In this document: piece after piece, positions 25,527 to 34,105 of the stretch | Numbering within the stretch: position 1 is the stretch's first letter | Layout: every line of letters starts with the position of its first letter | Assembly: GCF_000775915.1 (NCBI RefSeq) | Contig: NZ_BBLT01000002.1 | Span: 434,001-498,000, forward strand | From: Sporocytophaga myxococcoides | GTDB lineage: Bacteria; Bacteroidota; Bacteroidia; Cytophagales; Cytophagaceae | Direction of reading: 5' to 3' | DNA: 64,000 nt | The notes under the pieces: generated by a model | The model's database searches: none | Told to the model about the DNA's origin: nothing | The model's input: the letters and a program-made list of their open reading frames with translations, nothing else | Made by a program: the position numbers and the translations under genes

Positions 25527-26918
25527 TTGAGAATTTACATTCCAAATATTATCCTTCTTTTGCTGTGCCTGATTAGCAGGATTCTAACGTCACTTTATTA
25601 TGTGGAAGATGTAGAAAATCTTCGTTATGCACTAAATGTAATGGAATTCGATTGGGCGCTTCACCATACTGATTATGTCGGAGCACCTTTGTTTGTTGCA
25701 ATTACAAAGGGAGTATATTTCATCTCAGGTAACTTGCCTGTGGCATTTTCCATGATTGGAGGGGTTGGACTTTTTTTGCTGATATATTTTACACTAAACG
25801 TTCTTCAGGTTCCTCTGGTTTCTTTAGAAGGAGGCCTTACAGCTTTGTTAATATTCTTTAGTCAGGCTATCTGGCTTACCAGTAACAGGTATCTTCCTGA
25901 TGTGTTGGCCGTTTCTGGTCTGATGGCTTGTTTCTATTACCTTGTCCCGGATCACTATCAAATAAAACAGGTTTATAAAGGATGTTTTGTTGCCGGCCTG
26001 ATTTTGGGTATAAAATTAACATACCTGCCATTTCTGATTGTTCCACTTTTGTATGCTTTTATTAGTAACAAAAAATTCCTGTCTTGTATAGCGTATTTTT
26101 TACTTGGAGTTGTTCTATGGCTTATACCTGTTATTATTGCTACCGGATGGACAGAGTTCCTCAGTCTTTCGGTTGATCACATAAAAAATTATATTTTATC
26201 AGGATTAACGAATTTCAAAGTTTCTCAGGTCTTTAATTTTTTAGAAAATCTGTGGGCCGATGGTCTTGGAGGTTTTTGGATTGATAAAAGTCCGTTTACA
26301 CTCATCATTTCAATTGGAATTCTTTTCTGCACTTTTTTTGGAATCATCATATTGTTAAGCTTTGACTATCCAAGAGCTAAAAACTATGTGATTTCCGGTA
26401 CATTCGGAGTATATATAATCTGGGCTATTCTCTTTCCAAATCAATATCATGGCTCAGTAGATGTATTGCCTCTTGTCCCTTTTTTTCTGATTACGATTTC
26501 TTACGGTATTATATATTTTATTGTAAATTATAACTATCTCTCAGCTAAATTAATGGTTCTGGTATTTCTCATTACAAATATCAGTTTTACAATTTATCTT
26601 GTTGTTCAGCATATGAATCCAACTGCTCTTGCTCAGGCAAAAATGTATGTGGATGAAATAGAAGGCGATAAAAATGATTCCTTAAATCTGGTTTCAGTTC
26701 AGTCGATAAACTTCTATCTTGAGGCTCAAAAGGTGAAAGGGAAATTTTATAGTGTAGAGTTGGATAAAGAAAAGATAGGTGGCATAAAAATGGGAAAAGT
26801 TATAACAATAGGGACAGGGCCCTATCTTTTAAAACGGAATCCAAAAAAAGTAACAGCTTTTCATCATAATCCGGAGGTAAATCGTAATTGGGCCGACATT
26901 TGGGTTTATGAATATTAA
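25527..26918 (+). CDS. Polytopic membrane glycosyltransferase-like protein (GT-C type)
   Basis: A 463-residue protein with about ten hydrophobic segments and a soluble C-terminus of some 100 residues. The first loop has YYVEDVENLRYALNVMEFDWALHHTDYVGAPLF, where the acidic residues near 25-30 and the HTDY element resemble GT-C (mannosyltransferase/ArnT-like) enzymes that use lipid-linked sugars. No exact family can be named. The start is a TTG, chosen because it keeps the first membrane segment; it overlaps a TATTTTTG sequence, so the true start is uncertain. It is followed after 13 bases by ruvX and probably cotranscribed with it. Confidence 0.65.
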   Translation: MRIYIPNIILLLLCLISRILTSLYYVEDVENLRYALNVMEFDWALHHTDYVGAPLFVAITKGVYFISGNLPVAFSMIGGVGLFLLIYFTLNVLQVPLVSLEGGLTALLIFFSQAIWLTSNRYLPDVLAVSGLMACFYYLVPDHYQIKQVYKGCFVAGLILGIKLTYLPFLIVPLLYAFISNKKFLSCIAYFLLGVVLWLIPVIIATGWTEFLSLSVDHIKNYILSGLTNFKVSQVFNFLENLWADGLGGFWIDKSPFTLIISIGILFCTFFGIIILLSFDYPRAKNYVISGTFGVYIIWAILFPNQYHGSVDVLPLVPFFLITISYGIIYFIVNYNYLSAKLMVLVFLITNISFTIYLVVQHMNPTALAQAKMYVDEIEGDKNDSLNLVSVQSINFYLEAQKVKGKFYSVELDKEKIGGIKMGKVITIGTGPYLLKRNPKKVTAFHHNPEVNRNWADIWVYEY

Positions 26919-26931
26919 ATTAATTTAAATT

Positions 26932-27348
26932 ATGGGTAGAATACTAGCTATAGATTATGGAAGAAAGCGGGTTGGATTGGCTGTAACGGATCCATTAAAA
27001 ATTATTGCAACAGCCCTGGATACAATTGACGAATCTAAAGTCCTGGATTTTTTAAAAGCATATTGCAGCAAGGAGGATGTTGAAGCCTTCGTAGTGGGTA
27101 TGCCAAAAACTTTAGATAATAATGACTCTGAAAATGCGAAGTATGTAAAGGCTTTTTCAGAGAAACTGATCAAAATGTTACCCTCGATTCCTATTCATTT
27201 TATTGATGAAAGATTTACAAGCTCCATGGCTTTGAACGCTATGATTGCAGGAGGAATGAAAAAAAAAGACAGGAGAGAAAAAGGAAATATAGACAAAATC
27301 AGCGCTACTATTATATTGCAATCTTTTCTTGAGCAGCAAAGACGGTAA
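26932..27348 (+). CDS. ruvX: Putative Holliday junction resolvase RuvX/YqgF
   Basis: A 138-residue RNase H-fold protein. The first catalytic strand ILAIDYGRKRVGLAVTD is intact with its Asp, VVGMPKTLDNND near residues 55-66 matches the second conserved segment, and FIDERFTSSMA near 89-99 holds the Glu/Arg element. C-terminal KDRREKGNIDKISATIILQSFL is also typical, and the length is normal. The family is linked with Holliday junction resolution and with 16S rRNA 5'-end processing. It lies directly after the membrane glycosyltransferase and converges on the metalloprotease-like gene. Confidence 0.92.
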   Translation: MGRILAIDYGRKRVGLAVTDPLKIIATALDTIDESKVLDFLKAYCSKEDVEAFVVGMPKTLDNNDSENAKYVKAFSEKLIKMLPSIPIHFIDERFTSSMALNAMIAGGMKKKDRREKGNIDKISATIILQSFLEQQRR

Positions 27349-27365
27349 CTTTAAGTTGTGGCGGT

Positions 27366-28082
27366 TTATTGGTTAAGAGAATATTCAGGTAACAATGCCA
27401 TGTATTCCAGTATTTTTTGAGGACTCAGGTAATACTGGTCAATCCAGTCATTATCACCTTCCATTTCGGGAAGGCTTCTTACATAAGCAGCATATTCATA
27501 AAGTTGCCAACCTAAACCATGTCTTATGGTCCTGCGATCAGTATCTTTTTCAAACTGAGATCTAGTATTAGGAAAGATATAATCTAAGGCCACAGATGCC
27601 AATTCTTCTCCACTTTTATTGATATAAAAAGCAGTGTGCGCCAGTTCATGTCCGATAACGCCTATTTGAGCATTAAAAGATAGACTTTTCAGAATTATAT
27701 TATCCATGATAGGACTACTTTGACTGCTAATAATGACCAAATATTCTCTTCGGTCTGTTTTTCTTAAAACTGTCCAGAGATTGGGCTGTGAGGTGAGAGG
27801 AATATAAGCTGGCTTCATGACAAATTTAATTTTTACTCCTTTCAGTTCTGGAAAATGAGATAGGGCTATCAAAGCCTGCAGTTCATAGCCTTGAGGCAAT
27901 ATTTTGTTTTGCCCGAACTCTTTCAAAAGGCTGTCATATTTAGAAATATAGTCTGCTTTTTTATACTCCTTTTTGACTTCATATTGAGTCTGCTCCATCT
28001 TTAATGTTCCTGAATACAGACTGTTAAAAAATGAGGCAAGGAGTGCTAAAGCCAAAAACAAAATGCTATTTCTCACCATCAT
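27366..28082 (-). CDS. Exported HELAH metalloprotease-like protein
   Basis: A 238-residue protein with an N-terminal hydrophobic segment (residues 6-24) and then a soluble domain. GVIGHELAHTAFY at 141-153 is a zinc-peptidase HExxH motif (H145, E146, H149). About 30 residues later FEKDTDRRTI (E178, D182) resembles the third-ligand helix ExxxD of M48-like gluzincins. This implies a small periplasmic zinc protease, but I do not recognise the family and no substrate is indicated. It is followed on the same strand by nothing related: its stop lies 17 bases from convergent ruvX. A 190-base gap precedes it. Confidence 0.6.
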   Translation of the reverse strand: MMVRNSILFLALALLASFFNSLYSGTLKMEQTQYEVKKEYKKADYISKYDSLLKEFGQNKILPQGYELQALIALSHFPELKGVKIKFVMKPAYIPLTSQPNLWTVLRKTDRREYLVIISSQSSPIMDNIILKSLSFNAQIGVIGHELAHTAFYINKSGEELASVALDYIFPNTRSQFEKDTDRRTIRHGLGWQLYEYAAYVRSLPEMEGDNDWIDQYYLSPQKILEYMALLPEYSLNQ

Positions 28083-28222
28083 ATTAATTTACCTAAAATT
28101 GTTAGTTCAGTACAATTTGCTTTAAAAATGTCTATTAACCAATTTATTTAATAAATCTCATTAATAAGAAAGAGCAATATCATTTTAATAAAAATTACCT
28201 CTAAAATAAAATATTGTTTTAA

Positions 28223-28265
28223 AACTATTCTGGTATGTTGAGCTGAGTCAAATACCAGAATAGTT
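28223..28265 (-). terminator. Long near-perfect hairpin after the lipoprotein genes
   Basis: Fourteen bases at 28223-28236 (AACTATTCTGGTAT) are perfectly complementary to 28252-28265, and after one bulged G the stem continues TTGA/TCAA around a six-base loop, giving 18 pairs. It begins 6 bases beyond the stop codon of the minus-strand lipoprotein gene ending at 28272 and is followed on that strand by TTTT and AT-rich sequence. It probably ends that transcript; its size also allows a repeat element. Confidence 0.6.
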
Positions 28266-28271
28266 ATACTT

Positions 28272-28532
28272 TCATTTTTGATCTGTACTGTCACTCCCAC
28301 TCTCACTAGCCTGAGCGTCTGCGTTCTTTGTGTCAGACTCAGCTGCTCCGGGAGCAGACGGTTTTGTATTTACAAGATTTGCGGGATCTTTGTCCTGAAG
28401 TACTTTGTTGGGTACTCCATTTATCGTTAATGTGTCTTTAAATGCAGCATCAACGGTTTCATAATCTCTGCCACAAGAAAACATTATACTCACTGCAATC
28501 ATTAACAATCCCGAATTGAAAATTCTTTTCAT
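28272..28532 (-). CDS. Small hypothetical lipoprotein
   Basis: An 86-residue protein with a lipoprotein signal: basic start MKRIF, hydrophobic core, and lipobox SIMFSC with Cys near residue 20. The mature part is acidic and low-complexity, rich in Ser, Ala, Asp and Lys (ADAQASESGSDSTDQK at the end), and is likely unstructured. I do not recognise it. It is the last of three consecutive small lipoprotein genes on this strand and is followed by a long hairpin. Confidence 0.6.
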   Translation of the reverse strand: MKRIFNSGLLMIAVSIMFSCGRDYETVDAAFKDTLTINGVPNKVLQDKDPANLVNTKPSAPGAAESDTKNADAQASESGSDSTDQK

Positions 28533-28550
28533 TGTATTGTTATTTTGATT

Positions 28551-28793
28551 TTATTCTTTAGTTCTCCCATTGAAAAACCATGCATTGGTACCGTGTGCCC
28601 CCTGTTGTCCTTCAATAGGACCATTTTCGGCTTCGGGACTTGCGCTATTATAATTGTATTCCGTGTTTTGGGATGCGCCTGCAGGCAATTCCCGCTCAGT
28701 ATTGATGTTATAACTTTCGCTATTGGCCTGGCTTTTACAGCCAAACCCGAAAATTACCACTACCAATGAAAGAGCTATTGAAATCTTTTTCAT
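28551..28793 (-). CDS. Small hypothetical lipoprotein
   Basis: An 80-residue protein with a signal peptide and lipobox IFGFGC (Cys near residue 19), followed by a short polar, Asn-, Glu- and Gly-rich mature chain with no recognised domain. The C-terminus contains HGTNAWFFNGRTKE. It begins 5 bases after the stop of the preceding lipoprotein gene and ends 18 bases before the next, so the three are almost certainly one transcript. Function unknown. Confidence 0.55.
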   Translation of the reverse strand: MKKISIALSLVVVIFGFGCKSQANSESYNINTERELPAGASQNTEYNYNSASPEAENGPIEGQQGAHGTNAWFFNGRTKE

Positions 28794-28798
28794 AATTT

Positions 28799-29260
28799 TT
28801 ACCAGTTATATTGCTGCCATTCCTGCTTATATGAGCTTGTATCAGAGTGTTTGTTGCTGCTATATGCAGTGTCCGGCTCAGGATAACTTTGTTCTATATA
28901 TGCAGTAGTGTCAGTATAAGATTTTTGGACTGATGGGGAAGGCTTTGAAGGATGTTTCTTTTTTTCTGCAGCCATTTTCTTGTCTTCACCAGCGAAATAG
29001 GTAGATGCATAGCTTCCTCCCATACCCATTCCCGAAGCTCCCTGAAAATTTATTCTAGTTCTCGAAAAGCTGTATGCATAACCATCTGAATCAACATTGC
29101 TTTCTTCGGCTTCTTCTTTTTTTGTTGAAGGACTGGCAGAAATATTTCCCTTGTTTACCCCTTTGGTATTCATATAGGATCTGCCTTTAAATCTACCTTT
29201 GCTACTGCAGGATCCCAATACCAGGGAAAAAATTATTATGCTATAAAATACCCTTCTCAT
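28799..29260 (-). CDS. Hypothetical lipoprotein with strong ribosome binding site
   Basis: A 153-residue lipoprotein: MRRVFYSIIIFSLVLGSC places the lipidated Cys near residue 18. The mature chain is low-complexity, with Lys/Glu-rich, Gly/Met-rich (GASGMGMGGSY) and Ser/Tyr-rich parts, and no recognised domain. I set the start at the ATG at 29260 rather than the GTG one codon earlier because a perfect Shine-Dalgarno sequence ends 6 bases before it. It heads the three-gene lipoprotein group. Function unknown. Confidence 0.6.
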   Translation of the reverse strand: MRRVFYSIIIFSLVLGSCSSKGRFKGRSYMNTKGVNKGNISASPSTKKEEAEESNVDSDGYAYSFSRTRINFQGASGMGMGGSYASTYFAGEDKKMAAEKKKHPSKPSPSVQKSYTDTTAYIEQSYPEPDTAYSSNKHSDTSSYKQEWQQYNW

Positions 29261-29265
29261 CACAT

Positions 29266-29274
29266 ACCTCCTTT
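29266..29274 (-). promoter_or_regulatory. Perfect Shine-Dalgarno sequence
   Basis: AAAGGAGGT read on the minus strand, with 6 bases between GGAGG and T-containing spacer end and the ATG at 29260. Most genes in this window have no such sequence, so this one stands out and decides the start codon. Confidence 0.7.
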
Positions 29275-29355
29275 TATAAAATTAAGTTGTGATTCTCAGG
29301 AAATGTTTTTTGAAAAATTATTGTGTGGTGATAATTAATGAGTTATACTGGTTCT

Positions 29356-30204
29356 CTAGGGAAGGGAGAAAGAAAAAATGTGAACAGATTCCTGATCAAA
29401 TAAGAAGGCCTTTTGGTCGCTCAAAAGAGCAAAATTGTAATTCGTTCCGGTCGGCAGTTCTATTTCTCTTGCATTTTTGGTATAAAGATCAAGAATAACA
29501 AGTTTGTTGTCTTTAATATAATAAAGATTGTTTTTGATGAAACTGAAATAATCTAATCCTTGTACTTGAATTCTTTCTTTGAGATTACCCATGTTATCAA
29601 AAATTAGAATTCCCGAGTTTTTATCATTAATAAACAATAAATTCTGGTACTCTCTTAGAAAGGTTAAGTCATAATTCTGAGGATTCAGAATTAGCTCAAG
29701 AGGATTTCTGATATCAAGTTTATGATAAGTCAGATTATATTTTTTCAAAGAAAAGTCCGTCTCGTCCACAAGCCAAATATTATTGTCAGACGAAGGGGCA
29801 GCTATTCTGGCAAAGCCAACTAGTTCTTCATTTAAATCTGTATTAGGAGAGGGTGTCAGGAACCTGTTTAGAAACAGGAACTGTTGAAAGTTTCTGTAGA
29901 ATACAAAGATGTTCACATTTCTCCATGCTTCCAGCAAAGTAACATTACTTTTTTTCTGAGGAGAAAAGGTTAACAAAAAATTTCCTTCCGAATCAAATTT
30001 ACTAATGTTACCATTGGCATCAGCTGTATAAAAATTGAAATATGTATCTATAGAGACTTTTTTTACAGTACTGTTGATTTTTACAGATTTTAAAAATTTG
30101 AGATCATTTTCTTGTGCAAATGAATTTTGGAGAGAAAGGAAAAGGAGGATTGAGGAAATAAAAAATTTAATTCCTGAATTCTTTAAGCTCAAGTTTATTT
30201 CCAT
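29356..30204 (-). CDS. Secreted propeller-like protein of unknown function
   Basis: A 282-residue protein. I take the ATG at 30204 (MEINLSLKNSG), which gives a signal peptide ending NSFAQ; the open frame reaches further up to 30252. The mature part shows repeated units with strand-turn patterns such as NGNISKFDSEGNFLLTF, NNIWLVDETDFSLKKYN, SGILIFDNMGNLKERIQV and NKLVILDLYTKNAREIEL, suggesting a beta-propeller. No catalytic motif was seen. Its start lies inside the last codons of lpxH (38-base overlap), so it is coupled to the lpxH-ftsH operon and may serve the envelope. Confidence 0.6.
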   Translation of the reverse strand: MEINLSLKNSGIKFFISSILLFLSLQNSFAQENDLKFLKSVKINSTVKKVSIDTYFNFYTADANGNISKFDSEGNFLLTFSPQKKSNVTLLEAWRNVNIFVFYRNFQQFLFLNRFLTPSPNTDLNEELVGFARIAAPSSDNNIWLVDETDFSLKKYNLTYHKLDIRNPLELILNPQNYDLTFLREYQNLLFINDKNSGILIFDNMGNLKERIQVQGLDYFSFIKNNLYYIKDNKLVILDLYTKNAREIELPTGTNYNFALLSDQKAFLFDQESVHIFSFSLP

Positions 30205-30940
30205 CAAATTCTGCATAGGTATAGTAATTAATCCAGTCTCCAATATTGACATAAACGGAATCAGGTCCCACTTTCATCTCAAGTTTCAGATGTCTGTGGC
30301 CGAAAATGTAATAATCTCTGTGTTTAAGCTTCTCCTGTTCTAGGCAATATTGGTAAAGAAATTCTTTATCGCCCAGAAACTCCTCTCCATGTTTACGAGT
30401 TTTGTTTCGACTGTTTTTAGAAAAATAGTTTGCAAGTCCTATACCAATATCTGGATGGATCCAACTAAAAAGAAATTGACAAATGGGATTGTCAAAGAAT
30501 TTTCTGAGCAATTTAAAAGTTCTTTCACCAGGTCCCAAGGCATCTCCATGTCCTATCAGAAATTCTTTGCCTGCCACACTTATTTCTATTGGATTTCTGT
30601 AAACCGGAATATTTAATTCTTCAGTGAAGTAATTAAATATCCACATGTCATGGTTTCCAGTAAAAATATAAATCGGAATGCCAGCATCTGATAATTCTGC
30701 CAGTTTGCCCTGAAGCCTGATAAATCCTTTGGGAATTGCATGCTTGTATTCAAACCAGAAATCGAATAAATCACCCAGCAAGTAAATTGCCTGAGCATCA
30801 TTTTTGATAGATTCCAGCCAGGCTACGATTTTTTTTTCACGGAGAAGGCTTTCCTCTGCAGTTGGCACGCCAAGATGGAAATCAGAAGCGAAAAATATTT
30901 TTTTCCCGGGGGGAAGTGAATTAATTACCTGTTTCATCAA
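30167..30940 (-). CDS. lpxH: UDP-2,3-diacylglucosamine diphosphatase
   Basis: A 257-residue calcineurin-like metallophosphoesterase of the LpxH type, which cleaves UDP-2,3-diacylglucosamine to lipid X in lipid A synthesis at the inner-membrane surface. Metal motifs are complete: FASDFHLG near residues 17-24, LLGDLFDFW near 52-60, FTGNHDMW near 94-101, IGHGDALGPG near 128-137 and FGHRHL near 218-223. The start is one of two tandem ATGs (30940 or 30937), overlapping the end of the LUD gene by about 20 bases. The family also contains LpxH-like paralogues of unclear role, but length and motifs fit LpxH. Confidence 0.85.
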   Translation of the reverse strand: MMKQVINSLPPGKKIFFASDFHLGVPTAEESLLREKKIVAWLESIKNDAQAIYLLGDLFDFWFEYKHAIPKGFIRLQGKLAELSDAGIPIYIFTGNHDMWIFNYFTEELNIPVYRNPIEISVAGKEFLIGHGDALGPGERTFKLLRKFFDNPICQFLFSWIHPDIGIGLANYFSKNSRNKTRKHGEEFLGDKEFLYQYCLEQEKLKHRDYYIFGHRHLKLEMKVGPDSVYVNIGDWINYYTYAEFDGNKLELKEFRN

Positions 30941-31550
30941 TTAAAAACAAAACAACTTCTTTTGGCGGTTGCTCTGTATTTGAAGAAGATTTTGATCCTG
31001 TTAAAATTGAGATTAAAGATGGTAAATTTTTCTGATACTTTTCTTCCAGATGTCGGATTCCATCACTGCGGGAAAGTAAGACCTGGTCAACAAATGCAAT
31101 GATAATATGAATGTTAGAATGAAAGTATATTGGAGATTGAATTTGTTGTTGGTTGGAAGAAACTATTATACTCCCCGAATCTGCTAGCAATGACTCGCAA
31201 GTTGATATAAATAGATTATTATCTGAAAGTTTATCAATTTTATTCTTGCACTTTATCCCAAAATCTCCTGCCATTTCACTGATAAGTGTTTCAGCACTAT
31301 AAGAAGCACAGTTTTTTTTCTGCTTTATAAATTTAATGAATGCGTTCTGAAAATGAACGGTTGATTCGCAGTAGACAAATGTACCTCCTGCTTTCGTAAA
31401 TTTTTCAGCAAATGATATTTCCGCATCTTCAGATTTATCGATGCAATAAATAGGGGAGGAAAAATCAGGAGTGCGAGCTGCTCCCTGAACGGTAGAACTC
31501 GCACTCCTGATTTTATTAAAAATTTTGTCTTTTGATAAATTGAATCCCAT
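30921..31550 (-). CDS. LUD domain protein (LutC/YkgG-like)
   Basis: A 209-residue protein of the LUD (lactate utilisation) fold. Recognisable parts are the central ISTCESLLADSGSIIVSS near residues 113-130 and the C-terminal ISILTGSKSSSNTEQ and VVLFLIDETGN, which match the LutC family's GP-S-TADIE and LHVVLID regions in weakened form. No LutA or LutB gene is adjacent, so lactate oxidation is not supported. It is joined to ftsH by a TAATG stop-start junction and overlaps lpxH, which points to an envelope or protein-quality role. This is inference only. Confidence 0.72.
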   Translation of the reverse strand: MGFNLSKDKIFNKIRSASSTVQGAARTPDFSSPIYCIDKSEDAEISFAEKFTKAGGTFVYCESTVHFQNAFIKFIKQKKNCASYSAETLISEMAGDFGIKCKNKIDKLSDNNLFISTCESLLADSGSIIVSSNQQQIQSPIYFHSNIHIIIAFVDQVLLSRSDGIRHLEEKYQKNLPSLISILTGSKSSSNTEQPPKEVVLFLIDETGN

Positions 31551-33658
31551 TAATTATTTGGCTGATCTCCCTCTTCTTCTTGTCTTACCTTTTCAGACTG
31601 AGATTCTGATTCTTTCTTTTTTTCCTGCTCTGAAATCTTTGCTTTGTGTTCATCTTCAAGATTTTTCAAGGCATTTGTATTCAGGTCAACATTACCATCG
31701 CCAGATACTTTTCTATTCGTGTATGCCTGGTAAGTTGTTTCTCTTTCAAATGGCCTTTTTCCGATTAACACTTCAAGATCAGTCTGGAAAATGATTTCTC
31801 TTTTTAAGAGTTCCTGAGCAATTAACTCAAGTTCATTTCTTTTATCCGAAAGAAGTTGTTTAGTTCTATCGTATGCTTCCTGAATAATTGTCCTTACTTC
31901 CTGGTCAATTGTTTCTGCGGTAGCTTCTGAATAAGGCTTGTTAAAAGAATATTCACTTTGTTTTGAATCATAAAATGAAATATTTCCGATTTTATTATTC
32001 ATACCGTACATGGTTACCATGCTGTAAGCCATTTTAGTGATTCGTTCAAGGTCACTTAATGCTCCGGTAGAAATTTTTCCGAAAACAATTTCTTCAGCAG
32101 CTCTTCCACCAAGCGTCATGCACATTTCGTCAAACAACTGCTCTGTAGTGTAAAGAAACTGCTCTTTTGGCAGGTATTGGGCATATCCAAGAGCAGCAAT
32201 ACCTCTTGGTACTATACTTACTTTTACCAAAGGATCTGCATGTTCCAGGAACCAGCCAGCAACTGCATGGCCAGCTTCATGATATGCAACGATCTTTTTC
32301 TCTTCCGGAGAAATAATTTTGTTTTTCTTTTCAAGACCACCTATGACACGGTCAATAGCATCTTGAAAATCATTCATATCAATCTCCTGCTTATCTTTTC
32401 TTGCTGCAATTAAAGCTGCTTCGTTACAGACGTTTGCTATTTCAGCTCCTGCAAATCCGGGAGTTTGTGCTGCCAGTTTTTTAGCATCAAGCTCCTTTGA
32501 CAGTTTCAATGGTTTTAAATGAACATTGAAAATTTGTTCTCTTCCGACAATATCTGGTTTGTCAATGCTTATTTGTCTGTCAAAACGTCCTGGTCTAAGA
32601 AGAGCAGAGTCAAGAACGTCAGGTCTGTTTGTAGCTGCAAGTATGATTACTCCTGAATCAGTAGAAAATCCATCCATTTCTACAAGTAGTGAGTTAAGAG
32701 TGTTTTCTCTCTCATCATTAGCTCCGGGAATCTGGCCTCTGCCTCTCGAACGTCCTATAGCATCTATTTCATCTATGAAAATGATACAAGGTGCTTTTTC
32801 CTTGGCTTGCTTAAATAAGTCACGAACCCTTGCCGCTCCGACTCCCACAAACATTTCTACAAAGTCAGAACCTGAAAGAGAGAAGAATGGTACACCCGCT
32901 TCTCCTGCAACTGCTTTAGCAAGTAAAGTTTTACCTGTCCCGGGAGGGCCTATCAAAAGTGCTCCTTTAGGAATTTTACCTCCAAGTTTAGTAAACTTCG
33001 TAGGATTTTTAAGGAAGTCTACAATTTCTTTTACTTCTTCTTTACCTTCTTCCAGGCCGGCCACATCAGCGAAAGTGATTTTTACTTTATTCTCTGCATC
33101 AAATAATGCCGCTTTAGATTTTCCAATATTGAAAATCTGACCGCCAGGACCTCCTGAGGTCATTCTTCTCATAAGGAACCAGAATCCCAGTAGTATAAGA
33201 AATAGTAATCCCCAGTTTACAAGGAAGGTAGAAAAGTCAGATCTATCATTGTCAACTTCATAAGCAGCTCTTTGATCTTTAGGTACTTTGCTCGCAAGTT
33301 TGTCCAAATCTTCTTCAAATTTTTCAGCAGAACTTATCTGGAATTGAAAATGAGGTCCCTGTGTAAGGGCAAACGGCCCCCTCTGAGCAAACTTATCTTT
33401 ATACTTCTCATTCTCAAGAGCTGTATCTTTAAGATATACCTCTACATATTTTCCGTTTACTACCACTACCTTTTTTACATCATGGCTTAGGTACATGTCT
33501 TCAAACTTCTTCTTGTCAATTTCAATGACAGAATTGTTTTTGTTAAAGTAGGTAATACCAAATACCAGCAACAGGAGGATAATTATAACCCATATCTGAT
33601 AATTTGGTTTTTGTGGTGATTTTGGAATGATCTTCTTCTTGGATTTATTATCAGTCAT
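31550..33658 (-). CDS. ftsH: ATP-dependent zinc metalloprotease FtsH
   Basis: A 702-residue membrane AAA+ protease. Transmembrane segments lie at about 22-37 and 148-164 with the periplasmic domain between them. The ATPase has Walker A GPPGTGKT at 237-244, Walker B IIFIDE at 292-297 and the second region of homology with RPGRFDR near 355-361. The protease has zinc motif HEAGH at 460-464. The C-terminal tail is long, charged and low-complexity (Glu/Lys/Ser-rich), probably flexible. It begins 24 bases after rsfS and is followed with a one-base overlap by the LUD gene. In E. coli FtsH controls lipid A synthesis through LpxC; the nearby lpxH makes a similar link attractive here. Confidence 0.97.
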   Translation of the reverse strand: MTDNKSKKKIIPKSPQKPNYQIWVIIILLLLVFGITYFNKNNSVIEIDKKKFEDMYLSHDVKKVVVVNGKYVEVYLKDTALENEKYKDKFAQRGPFALTQGPHFQFQISSAEKFEEDLDKLASKVPKDQRAAYEVDNDRSDFSTFLVNWGLLFLILLGFWFLMRRMTSGGPGGQIFNIGKSKAALFDAENKVKITFADVAGLEEGKEEVKEIVDFLKNPTKFTKLGGKIPKGALLIGPPGTGKTLLAKAVAGEAGVPFFSLSGSDFVEMFVGVGAARVRDLFKQAKEKAPCIIFIDEIDAIGRSRGRGQIPGANDERENTLNSLLVEMDGFSTDSGVIILAATNRPDVLDSALLRPGRFDRQISIDKPDIVGREQIFNVHLKPLKLSKELDAKKLAAQTPGFAGAEIANVCNEAALIAARKDKQEIDMNDFQDAIDRVIGGLEKKNKIISPEEKKIVAYHEAGHAVAGWFLEHADPLVKVSIVPRGIAALGYAQYLPKEQFLYTTEQLFDEMCMTLGGRAAEEIVFGKISTGALSDLERITKMAYSMVTMYGMNNKIGNISFYDSKQSEYSFNKPYSEATAETIDQEVRTIIQEAYDRTKQLLSDKRNELELIAQELLKREIIFQTDLEVLIGKRPFERETTYQAYTNRKVSGDGNVDLNTNALKNLEDEHKAKISEQEKKKESESQSEKVRQEEEGDQPNN

Positions 33659-33682
33659 TTTGCTTATTATAAAAAAATTAAA

Positions 33683-34051
33683 TTAATCTTCAATATTAAT
33701 GATTTTAGCGTCTCCCCAAAGTTCTTCGAGTCCATAAAATTGTCTTCTGTCGCGCTTAAAAACGTGTGCTACCACCTGAACGTAATCCAGAAGTATCCAC
33801 TCTTTGTTGGTTTTACCCTCCTTGCGCCATGGATTTTGAGCTATTCCTTTATAAACTTCTTCTTCTATTGAGTCTGCTATTGCATCAATTTGTGTATCAG
33901 AACCACCTGTACAGAGAATAAAATAATCTGCCACTGCATTCTTAATACTTTTTAAATCTATTATTGTTATGTTAGTAGCCTTTTTTTCCTTCATTCCTGA
34001 TACTATCAGGTCTTTCAGATCTTCTTTTTCTTTAACTATTTTTTCTTTCAC
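33683..34051 (-). CDS. rsfS: Ribosome silencing factor RsfS
   Basis: A 122-residue RsfS/Iojap protein, which binds ribosomal protein L14 and blocks subunit joining in starved cells. The conserved core is present: ATNITIIDLKSIKNAVADYFILCTGGSDTQI, WILLDYVQVVAHVF and FYGLEELWGDA (segments). The open frame extends to 34171, but I choose the GTG at 34051: a -7 promoter element lies just upstream at 34090-34097, the extra residues are not family-like, and the longer form would run into birA. It heads the operon rsfS-ftsH-LUD-lpxH. Confidence 0.88.
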   Translation of the reverse strand: MKEKIVKEKEDLKDLIVSGMKEKKATNITIIDLKSIKNAVADYFILCTGGSDTQIDAIADSIEEEVYKGIAQNPWRKEGKTNKEWILLDYVQVVAHVFKRDRRQFYGLEELWGDAKIINIED

Positions 34052-34089
34052 TCTTAATTTAAAATTAATTTTGATTCTTAGTTCATCTA

Positions 34090-34097
34090 CAAATATA
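34090..34097 (-). promoter_or_regulatory. -7 promoter element for rsfS-ftsH operon
   Basis: Read on the minus strand the sequence is TATATTTG, matching TAnnTTTG. The -33 region is poor: no TTTG at the ideal distance. The predicted transcript start would fall near 34083, leaving about 30 bases before the GTG of rsfS. Confidence 0.5.
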
Positions 34098-34105
34098 GAA
34101 ATACC

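Noticed and set aside
32526-33140. 204-residue open frame on the + strand opposite ftsH
   Set aside because: It lies wholly within the conserved AAA domain of ftsH on the other strand; its composition (Ser/Pro/Leu-rich, no domain) is typical of an antisense shadow.
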